From assembly GCF_000725625.1 (NCBI RefSeq), contig NZ_JOHS01000023.1, forward strand, positions 1 to 64,000: 64,000 bases of DNA, in the 5' to 3' direction. This stretch comes from Streptomyces sp. NRRL F-6676. Its GTDB lineage: Bacteria; Actinomycetota; Actinomycetes; Streptomycetales; Streptomycetaceae. The notes beneath the pieces are model-generated. The model had not been told where the DNA came from and ran no database searches. It was given only the letters and a program-made list of their open reading frames with translations. Positions 28,831-36,854 of this stretch are shown here, piece by piece. Position 1 is the stretch's first letter; each line of letters opens with the position of its first letter. A program made the position numbers and the translations under genes.

Positions 28831-29085
28831 ACGAGGTGAGGTCGTGGTGACGCGGCGTGACAAAGTAAGTGCAGACGGCACCTAAAAGTGGTCCGGCCAG
28901 GGGGTTCCGGGACGTTTCGGCCCCCTCGTCCGGTTCCCGGATGTGAGCCTTCTCGCGCCCCGGAGGGCCGAAAGGATGTTCGCGGACTATCGTCATCCGG
29001 ACAAAATGCGGTCGGCTGTCAGGTGAAGAGGGGGTTGTCCGCATCTATCCAAGGAGACGGGTGCGAGTGTTGGCACAGCGGACAT

Positions 29086-31197
29086 ATGGGTGACGGAGCG
29101 GGAGGCCGACGGGGCGTGGCGAACGCGGAACACGGTGGACGAGCGGGCGACGTATTCAGTGACACGTTCGGTGACACCTTCGGCGACACGGAGGAGTCGG
29201 CCAGAGCCGGGATGAGAACGGCCCGTGTCGTCCTGTGGCTCGTCGCCGCCGTGCTGGCCGTACGGCAGGTCGCCGCCGTCCTCGGCACCCCCGAGGCCGA
29301 CCGGCTCACCGCTCTGGAGACCTGGGTCGGACCCGACGGCGTCCTGCACGTCAAGGGCTCCCTCTACGACTCGACGCGGTTCACCGGCACCCCGTTCAGC
29401 GGACTCGTCCTCAAGCCCCTCACCCGCGCCGCCGAACAGGCGCTCGGCTGGGGCTGGACCTTCGGCACGCTGCTGCTCGTCGTCGCCCTCGGGGTGATCG
29501 CCGCGCGCGCCCTGCCCGGACCCGTCTCCCGCCGCACCTCGCTGCTCGCCGCCCCGGTGGCGATCAGTCTGCTGATGCTGTCGCTGCCGGTGCGCAACAC
29601 CCTGCACCTCGGGCAGACCAGCATCATCCCGGTGCTGCTCGTCCTGCTCGGCTGCTTCACCGTGCGCGACCAGCGGGCCGCCGGCGCGCTGATCGGCGTC
29701 GCCGCCGCCTTCCAGCCGACGGTGCTCCTCTTCGCCCCGCTGCTGTGGTGGACCGGCCGCCGCCGTGCCACCGCCTGGACCGGCGGCGCCTTCGCCGCGT
29801 GCACGGCGCTCGCCTGGGCCGCGCTGCCGCACGACTCGAACACCTACTGGGTGCACCACATGGCCGGCGTCGGCCTGGGCGGCGCCGCCGACGGCCTCGC
29901 CAACCAGTCCCTGCACGGCGCCCTGCTCCGCCTCGGCCTGAGCGGCCCGCCCGAGATCGCCCTGTTCCTGGCGCTCGGCGCCGCCGTCGCCGTCCTCGGA
30001 CTACGCCGCGCCGTGCGCTACGCCCGCGACGGACAGCTCCTGCTCGCGGTCGCCGTCACGGGGTGCGTCGCGGTCGCCGTGTCGCCCACCGCCTGGCAGC
30101 ACCAGCTGCTGTGGGTGCTGCTCGCGGTCGTCGGGCGGGTCGGCCGGCGCGCCTCCGACCGGCCGATGTGGCCCGTCGCCGTCGTCCTGGTGATGTCGCT
30201 GCCCGCGAAGATGCTGCTGCCGAACATGGCGGTCCTCTTCCCGCTGCGCGACAACCTCGTCCTGCTGGCCGCGCTCGCCGCCGCCACCGTCGTTCCGTTC
30301 CAGGCGCGCTCCTCGCCGTACTACGACCACCCGGTGCCCACCGAGTCCGCCCCCGCCGTCCCGGCCCGCTTCCGGCACGTGCCGCTGGTGCCCTTCCTGC
30401 GCCGGGTCCTCACCCGGCCCAACCTGCTGCTCGAACTGCTGCTCATCCGCGTCACCTACGCCGCCTACTCCCAGGTACGGCTCGCCGCGACCGGCGGCTC
30501 CAACTCCGCGGGCCGGGCCACCGCCGAGCACCACGGCCACCAGATCCTCTCCGCCGAGCGGTTTCTGCACCTCGACATCGAGCACTGGGCCAACCACGCG
30601 GTCGTGAAGGTCGACTGGCTGCGGAACTTCTTCGACTTCTACTACGAGTCGTTCCACTTCGTGGTCCCGCTCGCCGTCCTCGGCGTCCTGTACTGGCGCC
30701 GCCCGGTCGACTACCGCTGGGCCCGCACCTCCCTCGGCTTCGCCACGCTGCTCGCGCTCGTCGGCTTCTGGCTCTACCCGCTGGCCCCGCCGCGGCTGAT
30801 GCCGGGGCTCGGCATGATCGACACCGTGCACGGCGTGCAGGACTTCGCCAAGCCCGACTACGGCACGCTCACCCACCTCACCAACCAGTACGCGGCCATG
30901 CCCTCCCTGCACTTCGGCTGGGCCCTGTGGTGCGGTGTGGTGATCGCGGTCCTCGCGCCCCGGTGGTGGATGAAGGCGCTCGGCCTGCTGCACCCGCTGT
31001 TCACCGTCTCCGCGATCATCGCCACCGGCAACCACTGGGTGCTCGACGCGGTCGGCGGCGCGGCCGCCGTCGGGGCGGGCCTCGGCCTCTCCTACGTCCT
31101 CCAGGGGCCGCGCGCCCGGACGGTGCGGGCGGCGGCGCCGGCCGGACCGCCCTCGCCACCGCCGCCGGCGCCGGAACCCGAGGTCGCGCGCGGTTGA
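29086..31197 (+). CDS. GT87-type glycosyltransferase fused to PAP2-family phosphatase
   Basis: About 703 residues from ATG 29086; the frame is open to 28888 and the true start is unsure. The N-terminal 400 residues are a polytopic GT-C-like domain (DUF2029/GT87: FTGTPFSGLVLKPLTRAAEQ, LPVRNTLHLGQTSIIPVLLVLLG, AAFQPTVLLFAPLLWW). The C-terminal 280 residues are a PAP2/aureobasidin-resistance-type phosphatase: WLYPLAPPRLMPG, MPSLHFGWALW near 605, and GNHWVLDAVGG near 648 carry the catalytic His/Asp. All in the membrane. A plausible job is sugar transfer from a polyprenyl donor plus lipid-phosphate removal. Known as a fused architecture in Streptomyces. Confidence 0.85.
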   Translation: MGDGAGGRRGVANAEHGGRAGDVFSDTFGDTFGDTEESARAGMRTARVVLWLVAAVLAVRQVAAVLGTPEADRLTALETWVGPDGVLHVKGSLYDSTRFTGTPFSGLVLKPLTRAAEQALGWGWTFGTLLLVVALGVIAARALPGPVSRRTSLLAAPVAISLLMLSLPVRNTLHLGQTSIIPVLLVLLGCFTVRDQRAAGALIGVAAAFQPTVLLFAPLLWWTGRRRATAWTGGAFAACTALAWAALPHDSNTYWVHHMAGVGLGGAADGLANQSLHGALLRLGLSGPPEIALFLALGAAVAVLGLRRAVRYARDGQLLLAVAVTGCVAVAVSPTAWQHQLLWVLLAVVGRVGRRASDRPMWPVAVVLVMSLPAKMLLPNMAVLFPLRDNLVLLAALAAATVVPFQARSSPYYDHPVPTESAPAVPARFRHVPLVPFLRRVLTRPNLLLELLLIRVTYAAYSQVRLAATGGSNSAGRATAEHHGHQILSAERFLHLDIEHWANHAVVKVDWLRNFFDFYYESFHFVVPLAVLGVLYWRRPVDYRWARTSLGFATLLALVGFWLYPLAPPRLMPGLGMIDTVHGVQDFAKPDYGTLTHLTNQYAAMPSLHFGWALWCGVVIAVLAPRWWMKALGLLHPLFTVSAIIATGNHWVLDAVGGAAAVGAGLGLSYVLQGPRARTVRAAAPAGPPSPPPPAPEPEVARG

Positions 31198-31816
31198 CGC
31201 GGGGCGCGGGCGGTCCCGGCCGCCCGCACCGCGTCCGACCTGCGGTTTCCCCGCCCTCCTCGCCCCGGGCGCGGGGCCGATCCGCCGGGTGGCGGTCAAG
31301 CCCGCGGGCGGATCTGCCGTTCTCCTGAGCAGCGGCAGCGGCAGCGGCAGCCGCAGCGGCCGTGCGCCCCGAGGCAGCTCAGGAGGAGACCATCAGCACG
31401 TCCCCCGGCATTTCGCGCGCTTCCGGTGTTCCGGGGGCTTCCGTCTCCGTCCTCACGGTCGCCGAGGGGACGCGCGCCCCGGCGCCCGCGCGGGCGCTCG
31501 CACCGGTTCGGGTGCGGGCGGTCCGGCGGGGCGCGGCCGTCGTACCGGCTCTGCTCGCCACGGCGGCCGGACTGTGGGGGATCGACCGGGGGCACAGCAT
31601 GTGGCGCGACGAGGCGGTCACCTACGAGGTGGCCCACCGCCCGCTCGGCGAACTCGGCGAACTGCTCGGTCGTATCGACGCCGTGCACGGCCTGTACTAC
31701 CTCCTCATGCACGCCGTCTTCGCCCTCTGGGACGGCGGGCTCACCGCGCTCCGGCTGCCGTCGGTGGCCGGGGCCGCGCTGGCCGCCGCCGGGATCGGCG
31801 CGACGGGCGCGCGGCT

Positions 31817-31993
31817 AGGGCCTGTCTCTCAATTCCCGTCGTCCGCCCGGAGGGCGGGCCGGGCGGCGTCGGGTGCGTGCTCTCGGCGTGCCGGCCCCTG
31901 GCCCTCGTACTGGATGTACGTGGGGCAGGGGCCGGTGCGGCGAGAGTGCGTGCATGGCGTCGCCCGGCAGACGGGAATTGAGAGACAGGCCCT
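31817..31993. mobile_element. 177-bp MITE-like inverted-repeat element inside a glycosyltransferase gene
   Basis: Perfect 24-bp terminal inverted repeats: left 31817-31840 (AGGGCCTGTCTCTCAATTCC...), right 31970-31993 (...GGAATTGAGAGACAGGCCCT). The interior is also a near-palindrome centred on GTAC-TGGAT-GTAC. No transposase. Flanks join to GCGCGGCT|GGCCGG, giving the expected Ala-Arg-Leu-Ala-Gly of an uninterrupted gene; a 2-bp CT duplication is possible. The insertion of 177 bases is a multiple of three with no stop, so translation can pass through. Confidence 0.88.
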
Positions 31994-32649
31994 GGCCGGA
32001 TGGCGCGCGGGCGTGTGCGCCGGTGCGGTGTTCGCCGTGCTGCCCGCCGTCCAGCAGTACGCGCAGGAGGGCCGCTCCTACGCCCTGGTCTGCGCGGCCG
32101 TCACCTGGGGCGGGTACTTCCTGCTGCGTGCGCTGGCGCGGCCCGCCGCGGTGGGGTGGTGGTGCGCTTACGCCGCCGCGCTCGCCCTCGCCTGCTGGCT
32201 GCACGAGTTCGCCGTTCTGGCGCTGCTCGCCCATGGCGTCACTCTGCGCCGGCTGCGGGTGCCGGCGTGGGTGGGGGTGCGGTGGGGGCTCGCGGCGGGG
32301 GCGGTGGTGGTGGCCGTTTCTCCTTTGGTGCTGGTCAGTCTCGGGCAGTCGGAGGAGCAACTGGGGTGGCTGGGGCGGCCGGGGCCCGAGGTGTGGGCGG
32401 GGTTCCTGCTGGTGGCGGGGGCGGGCGTGCTGCTCGCGCGGTGGGCCGGCCGCCGCCCGGGCGGGGGCGCGGGCTCGGGGGCGGTGTTGGCGGCCTGGGC
32501 GGTGCCGTTGCTCGTGCTGCCGGCGGGGGTGCTGCTGCTCGTCTCGCTGGTGCGGCCGTACTACGTGGACCGCTACGCGCTGTACGGGCTGGCGGGGTTG
32601 GCGTTGCCGGCGGGGGTGGCGCTGGGGCGGGGGGGGGCGGGGGCGCGGC

Positions 32650-32667
32650 GGGGGGGGGGGGGGGGGG
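32650..32667. repeat. 18-G homopolymer at a reading-frame break
   Basis: Eighteen consecutive G, preceded by a 9-G run at 32629-32637. The coding frame of the glycosyltransferase before and after differs by one base across this region. Such tracts mutate by slippage and are also hard to sequence. Confidence 0.9.
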
Positions 32668-33142
32668 TGTGGCCGGCGGGGGGGTGCGGTGGCGGCGGCT
32701 CTGGCCGTGCTGGTGCCCTGGTCGGTGCATGTGCGGGCGCCGGAGAGCCGGAAGGACGACGTGGTGGCCGTCGCGGGGGCGGTCGCGCGGGTCGCGCGGC
32801 CGGGGGACGCGGTGGTGTTCCTGCCGGGGCGGCGGCGGGAGTGGTTGCTGTGGGCGCCGGCGGTCTACGGGCGGCTGGACGATCTGGCGCTCGGCGAGAG
32901 TCCGCGTGCCTCTCGGTCGCTTCAGGGCACCGAACTGTCCGCGGACGCGGTGCGTCGGCGACTGCTCGGCGTCGACCGGGTCGTCGCCCTGAGCGATCCG
33001 CCCGACGAGCCGCTCGATCCCGATCGGCGAGAGGCGGTCAAGCGGGAGGTGCTGGGGCGGTGGTTCGTGGTGTGCGGGCGTACGGGGGTGTGGGGGGCTC
33101 GCGTCACGGTGTACGCGCGGCCGGGGCACTGCGGGGATGTTC

Positions 33143-33247
33143 CTCGCCCCCGCCGCCCCTACCCTTCCCGTCCTCAAGGGGCGCTGCCCCTTTGACCCCG
33201 GACGTGCGGATGGGTGGGTGGTCGCTCGCGCAGTTCCCCGCGCCCCT
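33143..33247. repeat. composite dispersed repeat downstream of the glycosyltransferase
   Basis: CTCGCCCCCGCCGCCCCTAC followed by CCTTCCCGTCC, GGGGCGCTGCCCCTTTGACC, and then GCGCAGTTCCCCGCGCCCCT at 33228-33247. The first half matches the block inside the gene at 21857-21917, and the second half matches 16059 and 16128. An inverted copy of the last 20-mer follows at 33323-33342. The 3' end of the broken glycosyltransferase reads into it. Apart from these repeats and the terminator, 33196-33489 holds no gene. Confidence 0.75.
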
Positions 33248-33410
33248 ACAAGCGCGGGGGCGCGGTCACTTCTCGCGCCCCCGCGGCGGAGCCGCGCAGA
33301 CAATACAGTCCCGCGCCCCTGGAGGGGCGCGGGGAACTGCGCGACCAGCCACGACGCACCCGCAGGCGCCGTACAACACACCCCCCCGAGCCATGAGGGG
33401 CCGCATGGCG

Positions 33411-33447
33411 AAGGCGGCGGTCCCGGGGATCGGGGGACCGCCGCCTT
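33411..33447 (-). terminator. terminator of the SLT-domain gene
   Basis: A perfect 14-bp stem AAGGCGGCGGTCCC / GGGACCGCCGCCTT with a 9-base loop, 43 bases downstream of the stop at 33490. Confidence 0.8.
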
Positions 33448-33489
33448 CGGCTGAGGTGGTTCTGCCGTCTTCCGCGGAGCGGAAAAGGC

Positions 33490-33897
33490 TTAGTACCAGT
33501 GGTGGGTCTGCCAGAAGTTCCACGCGCCGACGGGGCTGCCGTAGCGGGAGTTCATGTAGTCCAGGCCCCACTTGATCTGCGTGGCCGGGTTGGTCTTCCA
33601 GTCGGGGCCCGCGGAGGCCATCTTCGAGCCGGGCAGCGCCTGGACCAGGCCGTACGCGCCGGAGGAGGCGTTCGTCGCGGAGACGTTCCAGCCGCTCTCG
33701 TGCGAGACGATGTTGCTGAACGCGGCGTACTGCGCGGCGTCCGGGATCATCTGGTGGGCGATCGACTGCGCGCTGGAGGACGTCGCGGCGTGCGCCGGAG
33801 CGGCGGTCATCGCCATGCCGGCCGTGGCGGCGGCCAGGGCGACACCGGTGAGGGCCTTCTTCGGGGAAGCGATGCGGCGGAGCAGGGAGACGGACAC
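33490..33897 (-). CDS. small secreted transglycosylase SLT-domain protein
   Basis: 135 residues, GTG 33897. Signal peptide with basic start (LLRRIASPKKA) and cleavage near APAHA-AT (residues 35-37). The remainder is a compact lysozyme-like SLT module: IVSHESGWNVSATNASSGAYGLVQALPGSKM, where the Glu of HESGW is the likely catalytic acid, and the C-terminal IKWGLDYMNSRYGSPVGAWNFWQTHHWY. It resembles the short resuscitation/aggregation-type wall hydrolases. It should act outside the cell on peptidoglycan glycan strands. A strong terminator follows, so it is monocistronic. Confidence 0.88.
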   Translation of the reverse strand: MSVSLLRRIASPKKALTGVALAAATAGMAMTAAPAHAATSSSAQSIAHQMIPDAAQYAAFSNIVSHESGWNVSATNASSGAYGLVQALPGSKMASAGPDWKTNPATQIKWGLDYMNSRYGSPVGAWNFWQTHHWY

Positions 33898-34203
33898 GTG
33901 AAACCTTTTCTTCGGGGACGGGGGGCCGTCGGCGGCACACGGTGACCACGCGGTGCGTGGGGCGGATGTGTGCCGGGCGCCGGGGCCGGTGGGCCCGGCA
34001 GCGCCTGACGACTGCTCCAGAGAAACAGGCCCGACGGATCGTCCGCAAACACCCCTTTTACTAGTTGTCGTCGCATCCGACGGGCCGACCCCTGCTGTGA
34101 CCTGGCTCTCAAACCCCAGGTCGGCGCCTGTAATGAGGTGTCCGCGTCACGCCCGATCCGCTACGAGGCCGGGTCGTAGGTGACGTGGGTCATGTGGGGT
34201 GCT
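33898..34203. other. 306-base gap upstream of the SLT gene
   Basis: No ORF or RNA gene is recognised. It contains an AT-richer island near 34055-34070 (ACCCCTTTTACTAGTTGTC on the plus strand), the most likely promoter region for the SLT gene read on the minus strand. I looked for a c-di-AMP (ydaO-type) riboswitch, common before such wall hydrolases in actinobacteria, and could not recognise its core. Confidence 0.4.
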
Positions 34204-35172
34204 TCACCGCTCAACCGTCTCGGTGTGACGGTTCGCGCGCGCCGTCTCACCCTCCGGGGTCGTTCCGGGGCCCTCGAACGTGACCGGCGTCTCGAAGGCG
34301 GCCCGGCGCGTGGCCCGGCGCAGTGCGCGCAGCACCGCCGGGCCGAGGGTGAGGGTGAGGACGGCCGTGACGACGGCCCGGCCCAGGTCCCAGCCGAGCG
34401 ACGTGGCCACGCAGTACGCGACGAAACGGGCCAGGTTGGCCGGGACCGCCGCGTGCGGGTCGAAGGCGACGCCCGAGGCGAGGCCGCCCATGAAGGGCCA
34501 GCCGGCCAGGTTCATGACCGTGCCGTAGGCGAAGGCGGCGAGGAAGCCGTAGAGGGAGAGCAGGAGCGATTCCCCCCGGCCGCGCAGACTCCCCCAAGCT
34601 CTCGACTTCTCCCCCAAGCTCTCAACTTCGTTCGAGCAGGGGGGACCCCCACGAGCAGGGGGGACGCCCATCGGGGCCGGCAGCAGGCCCGCGCCCATCG
34701 TGAACCAGCCCATCGCCAGCATCTGGAACGGCATCCAGGGGCCCACCCCGCCGGTGAGCAGGGCGGAGGCGAGCATCGTGACCGAGCCGAGGACGAAGCC
34801 GAAGCCGGGGCCGAGGACCCGGCCGCTCAGCACCATGAGGAAGAACATCGGCTCGATCCCGGCCGTGCCCGCGCCCACCGGCCGCAGCGCCGCGCCGGTC
34901 GCCGCCAGCACGCCGAGCATCGCGACCGCCTTCGGGCCGAGCCCCGACTCCGAGATCGTCGCCGCCACCACTCCGACCAGCAGCACCAGCAGCCCCGCGA
35001 ACAGCCAGGGCGCGTCCTGTGCGTGGGCGCTGAGCTGCGACTCGGGCGGCGCGAGGAAGGGCCACCCGAAGGCGGCCACGCCCACCGCGCCGGCCAGCAC
35101 CAGCGCGGCCACGGAACGGGGGCCGAGGCGGACGGCGCGGGGGCGGCGGGTACGGCGGTCCGGCGCGGTCAT
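34204..35172 (-). CDS. ECF transporter substrate-binding membrane subunit (S component)
   Basis: 322 residues, ATG 35172 overlapping the ATPase stop (ATGA). Six or so membrane helices: SVAALVLAGAVGVAAFGWPFL, APWLFAGLLVLLVGVVAATI, KAVAMLGVLAATGAALRPV, IEPMFFLMVLSGRVLGPGFGFVLGSVTMLASALLTGGVGPWMPFQMLAMGWFTMGAG (region), YGFLAAFAYGTVMNLAGWPFMGG, VAYCVATSLGWDLGRAVVTAVL. This is the S-component fold of the cobalamin/precursor-associated group; the gene is last in a cobalamin-riboswitch operon. About 30 residues near residue 170-200 come from an in-frame dispersed repeat and probably form an extra loop. Confidence 0.83.
   Translation of the reverse strand: MTAPDRRTRRPRAVRLGPRSVAALVLAGAVGVAAFGWPFLAPPESQLSAHAQDAPWLFAGLLVLLVGVVAATISESGLGPKAVAMLGVLAATGAALRPVGAGTAGIEPMFFLMVLSGRVLGPGFGFVLGSVTMLASALLTGGVGPWMPFQMLAMGWFTMGAGLLPAPMGVPPARGGPPCSNEVESLGEKSRAWGSLRGRGESLLLSLYGFLAAFAYGTVMNLAGWPFMGGLASGVAFDPHAAVPANLARFVAYCVATSLGWDLGRAVVTAVLTLTLGPAVLRALRRATRRAAFETPVTFEGPGTTPEGETARANRHTETVER
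34586..34670. repeat. dispersed repeat inserted in frame in the ECF S gene
   Basis: CTCCCCCAAGCTCTCGACTT and CCCCCAAGCTCTCAACTTCG in tandem, then CGAGCAGGGGGGACCCCC and a second CGAGCAGGGGGGAC. This is a repeat I recognise as common in Streptomyces intergenic DNA. It is translated into a Gly/Pro/Glu/Ser loop between two membrane helices. Confidence 0.75.
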
Positions 35173-36854
35173 CGCAGGGCCTCCCGGACCTGGGCCACCG
35201 TGAGCCACGGCCGCGGGGCGAGGATCTTGGTGACCTGGGGCGCGAAGGAGGGGGAGGAGACGACGACGTCGGCCGTCGGACCGTCGGCGATCACCTCGCC
35301 CTCGGCCAGCAGCACCACCCGGTGGGCCAGCTCGGCGGCGAGCTCCACGTCGTGCGTGGCCAGCACGCTCGCGTGCCCCTCGGCGGCCAGCCCCCGCAAC
35401 ACCGTGACCAGGCGGGCCTTGGCCGCGTAGTCCAGGCCCCGGGTCGGCTCGTCGAGCAGGAGCAGCGGCGGGCGGGCGGTCAGCACGACGGCCAGCGCGA
35501 GCGCGAGCCGCTGCCCCTCGGAGAGGTCGCGGGGGTGGGTGTCGTCGGTGACCCCGGGCAGCAGGTCGGAGACCAGGGCCCGGCAGGTGCCGGAGGCGGC
35601 CCCGGCGTCCTGGTCGGCGGCGGCGCACTCGGCGGCGACCGTGTCGGCGTACAGCAGGTCGCGCGGCTCCTGCGGGACCAGGCCGACCCGGCGCACCAGC
35701 TCGCGGGGCGCGGTGCGGTGCGGGACCGCGCCGCCTACGCGCACCGCACCGGCGGACGGTTCCACCAGTCCGACCAGGGTGTTGAGGAGCGTGGACTTCC
35801 CGGCACCGTTGCGGCCCATCAGGGCCACGGTCTCGCCGGGCGCGACGGTGAGGTCGACGCGGTGCAGCGCCCGCACCCCGCCTCGGCGTACGGCGAGAGA
35901 GCGCACCTCGGCGGCGGGGGCGCCGGCGGACGGCACCTCGGGGGCGCGCCGGCGCAGGAACCGGCGCCCGGGGGAGTACGGACGGGGAGCGGGGGGCTTC
36001 GCGTGGGCGTGCGGAGGGCCGCCGGGCGCGGGCTCCCGGTCGGCCAGTCGTTCGCGCAGTGCGCCGGCCCGGCGCCGGGCGTCCCGGACGGTGAGCGGCA
36101 GCGGGGACCAGCCCGCCAGCCGGCCCAGGTCCACCACCGGCGGGAACACCGGGGACACCGCCATCACCTCCGCCGGGCTGCCGAGCACCGGCGCGGCGCC
36201 CGGCGACGGCAGCAGCACGACCTGGTCGGCGTACTGCACCACCCGCTCGAGCCGGTGCTCGGCCAGCAGCACCGTCGTGCCGAGGTCGTGCACCAGCCGC
36301 TGGAGGACGGCCAGCACCTCCTCGGCGGCGGCCGGGTCCAGCGCGGAGGTCGGCTCGTCGAGGACCAGCACCTTCGGGTGCGGGGTGAGGACGGAGCCGA
36401 TCGCCACCCGCTGCCGCTGGCCGCCGGAGAGCGTCGCGATCGGACGGTCCCGCAGCCCGGCGAGGCCCAGCAGATCGAGGGTCTCCTCGACGCGCCGCCG
36501 CATCACGTCCGGGGCCAGGCCCAACGACTCCATGCCGTAGGCGAGTTCGTCCTCGACGGTGTCGGTGACGAAGTGCGAGAGCGGGTCCTGGCCCACCGTG
36601 CCGACCACGTCGGCCAGTTCGCGCGGCTTGTGGGTACGCGTGTCGCGGCCCGCGACCGTCACCCGGCCGCGCAGGGTGCCGCCGGTGAAGTGCGGGACGA
36701 GCCCGCTCACCGCGCCGAGCACGGTCGACTTGCCGACGCCGGACGGGCCGACGAGAAGGACGAGTTCCCCCTCCGGCACCTCGAAGTCCACGCCCCGCAC
36801 GGTGGGTCCGGCGGCGCCGTCGTATGTCACGGAGACGTTCTCGAAGCGGATCAC
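35169..36854 (-). CDS. ECF transporter double ATPase (A component)
   Basis: 561 residues, GTG 36854, overlapping the T-component stop by 4 bases. Two complete ABC ATPase domains: domain 1 with GPSGVGKST (about residue 35), Q-loop VGQDPLSH, LSGGQRQRVA and VLVLDEPTSALDP; a linker of about 90 residues rich in Pro/Arg; domain 2 with GRNGAGKST, LVPQEPRDLLY, LSEGQRLALA and LLLLDEPTRGLDY. This is the usual fused ATPase pair of energy-coupling-factor importers. It sits at the inner membrane face bound to the T component and powers uptake of the S-component substrate. Confidence 0.93.
   Translation of the reverse strand: MIRFENVSVTYDGAAGPTVRGVDFEVPEGELVLLVGPSGVGKSTVLGAVSGLVPHFTGGTLRGRVTVAGRDTRTHKPRELADVVGTVGQDPLSHFVTDTVEDELAYGMESLGLAPDVMRRRVEETLDLLGLAGLRDRPIATLSGGQRQRVAIGSVLTPHPKVLVLDEPTSALDPAAAEEVLAVLQRLVHDLGTTVLLAEHRLERVVQYADQVVLLPSPGAAPVLGSPAEVMAVSPVFPPVVDLGRLAGWSPLPLTVRDARRRAGALRERLADREPAPGGPPHAHAKPPAPRPYSPGRRFLRRRAPEVPSAGAPAAEVRSLAVRRGGVRALHRVDLTVAPGETVALMGRNGAGKSTLLNTLVGLVEPSAGAVRVGGAVPHRTAPRELVRRVGLVPQEPRDLLYADTVAAECAAADQDAGAASGTCRALVSDLLPGVTDDTHPRDLSEGQRLALALAVVLTARPPLLLLDEPTRGLDYAAKARLVTVLRGLAAEGHASVLATHDVELAAELAHRVVLLAEGEVIADGPTADVVVSSPSFAPQVTKILAPRPWLTVAQVREALR

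Larger units (their letters stand above)
31392..33195 (+). pseudogene. polytopic glycosyltransferase gene, interrupted and frameshifted
   Basis: A GT39/GT83-like integral membrane glycosyltransferase: GIDRGHSMWRDEAVTYEVAHRPL (catalytic Asp-Glu near the N-terminus), VHGLYYLLMHAVFALWDGGL, then AGVFAVLPAVQQYAQEGRSYAL after the insert, helices to about 32600, and the soluble end DDVVAVAGAVARVARPGDAV to RWFVVCGRTGVWGARVTVY. Three anomalies: AGGAGG at 31381 precedes ATC (31392) where ATG is expected; a 177-bp inverted-repeat element sits in frame at 31815-31991; the last 170 residues are in frame +1 relative to the rest, the switch falling in an 18-G tract. Removing one G restores a single frame. 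Either dead, phase-variable, or partly an assembly error. Confidence 0.8.

Noticed and set aside
29086..31197. Frameshift joining two separate genes (GT87 and PAP2)
   Set aside because: One continuous frame with normal codon use through the junction, and the fused form is a known architecture.
33898..34203. c-di-AMP riboswitch upstream of the SLT-domain gene
   Set aside because: Expected from family habits, but I could not find the conserved core in this sequence.
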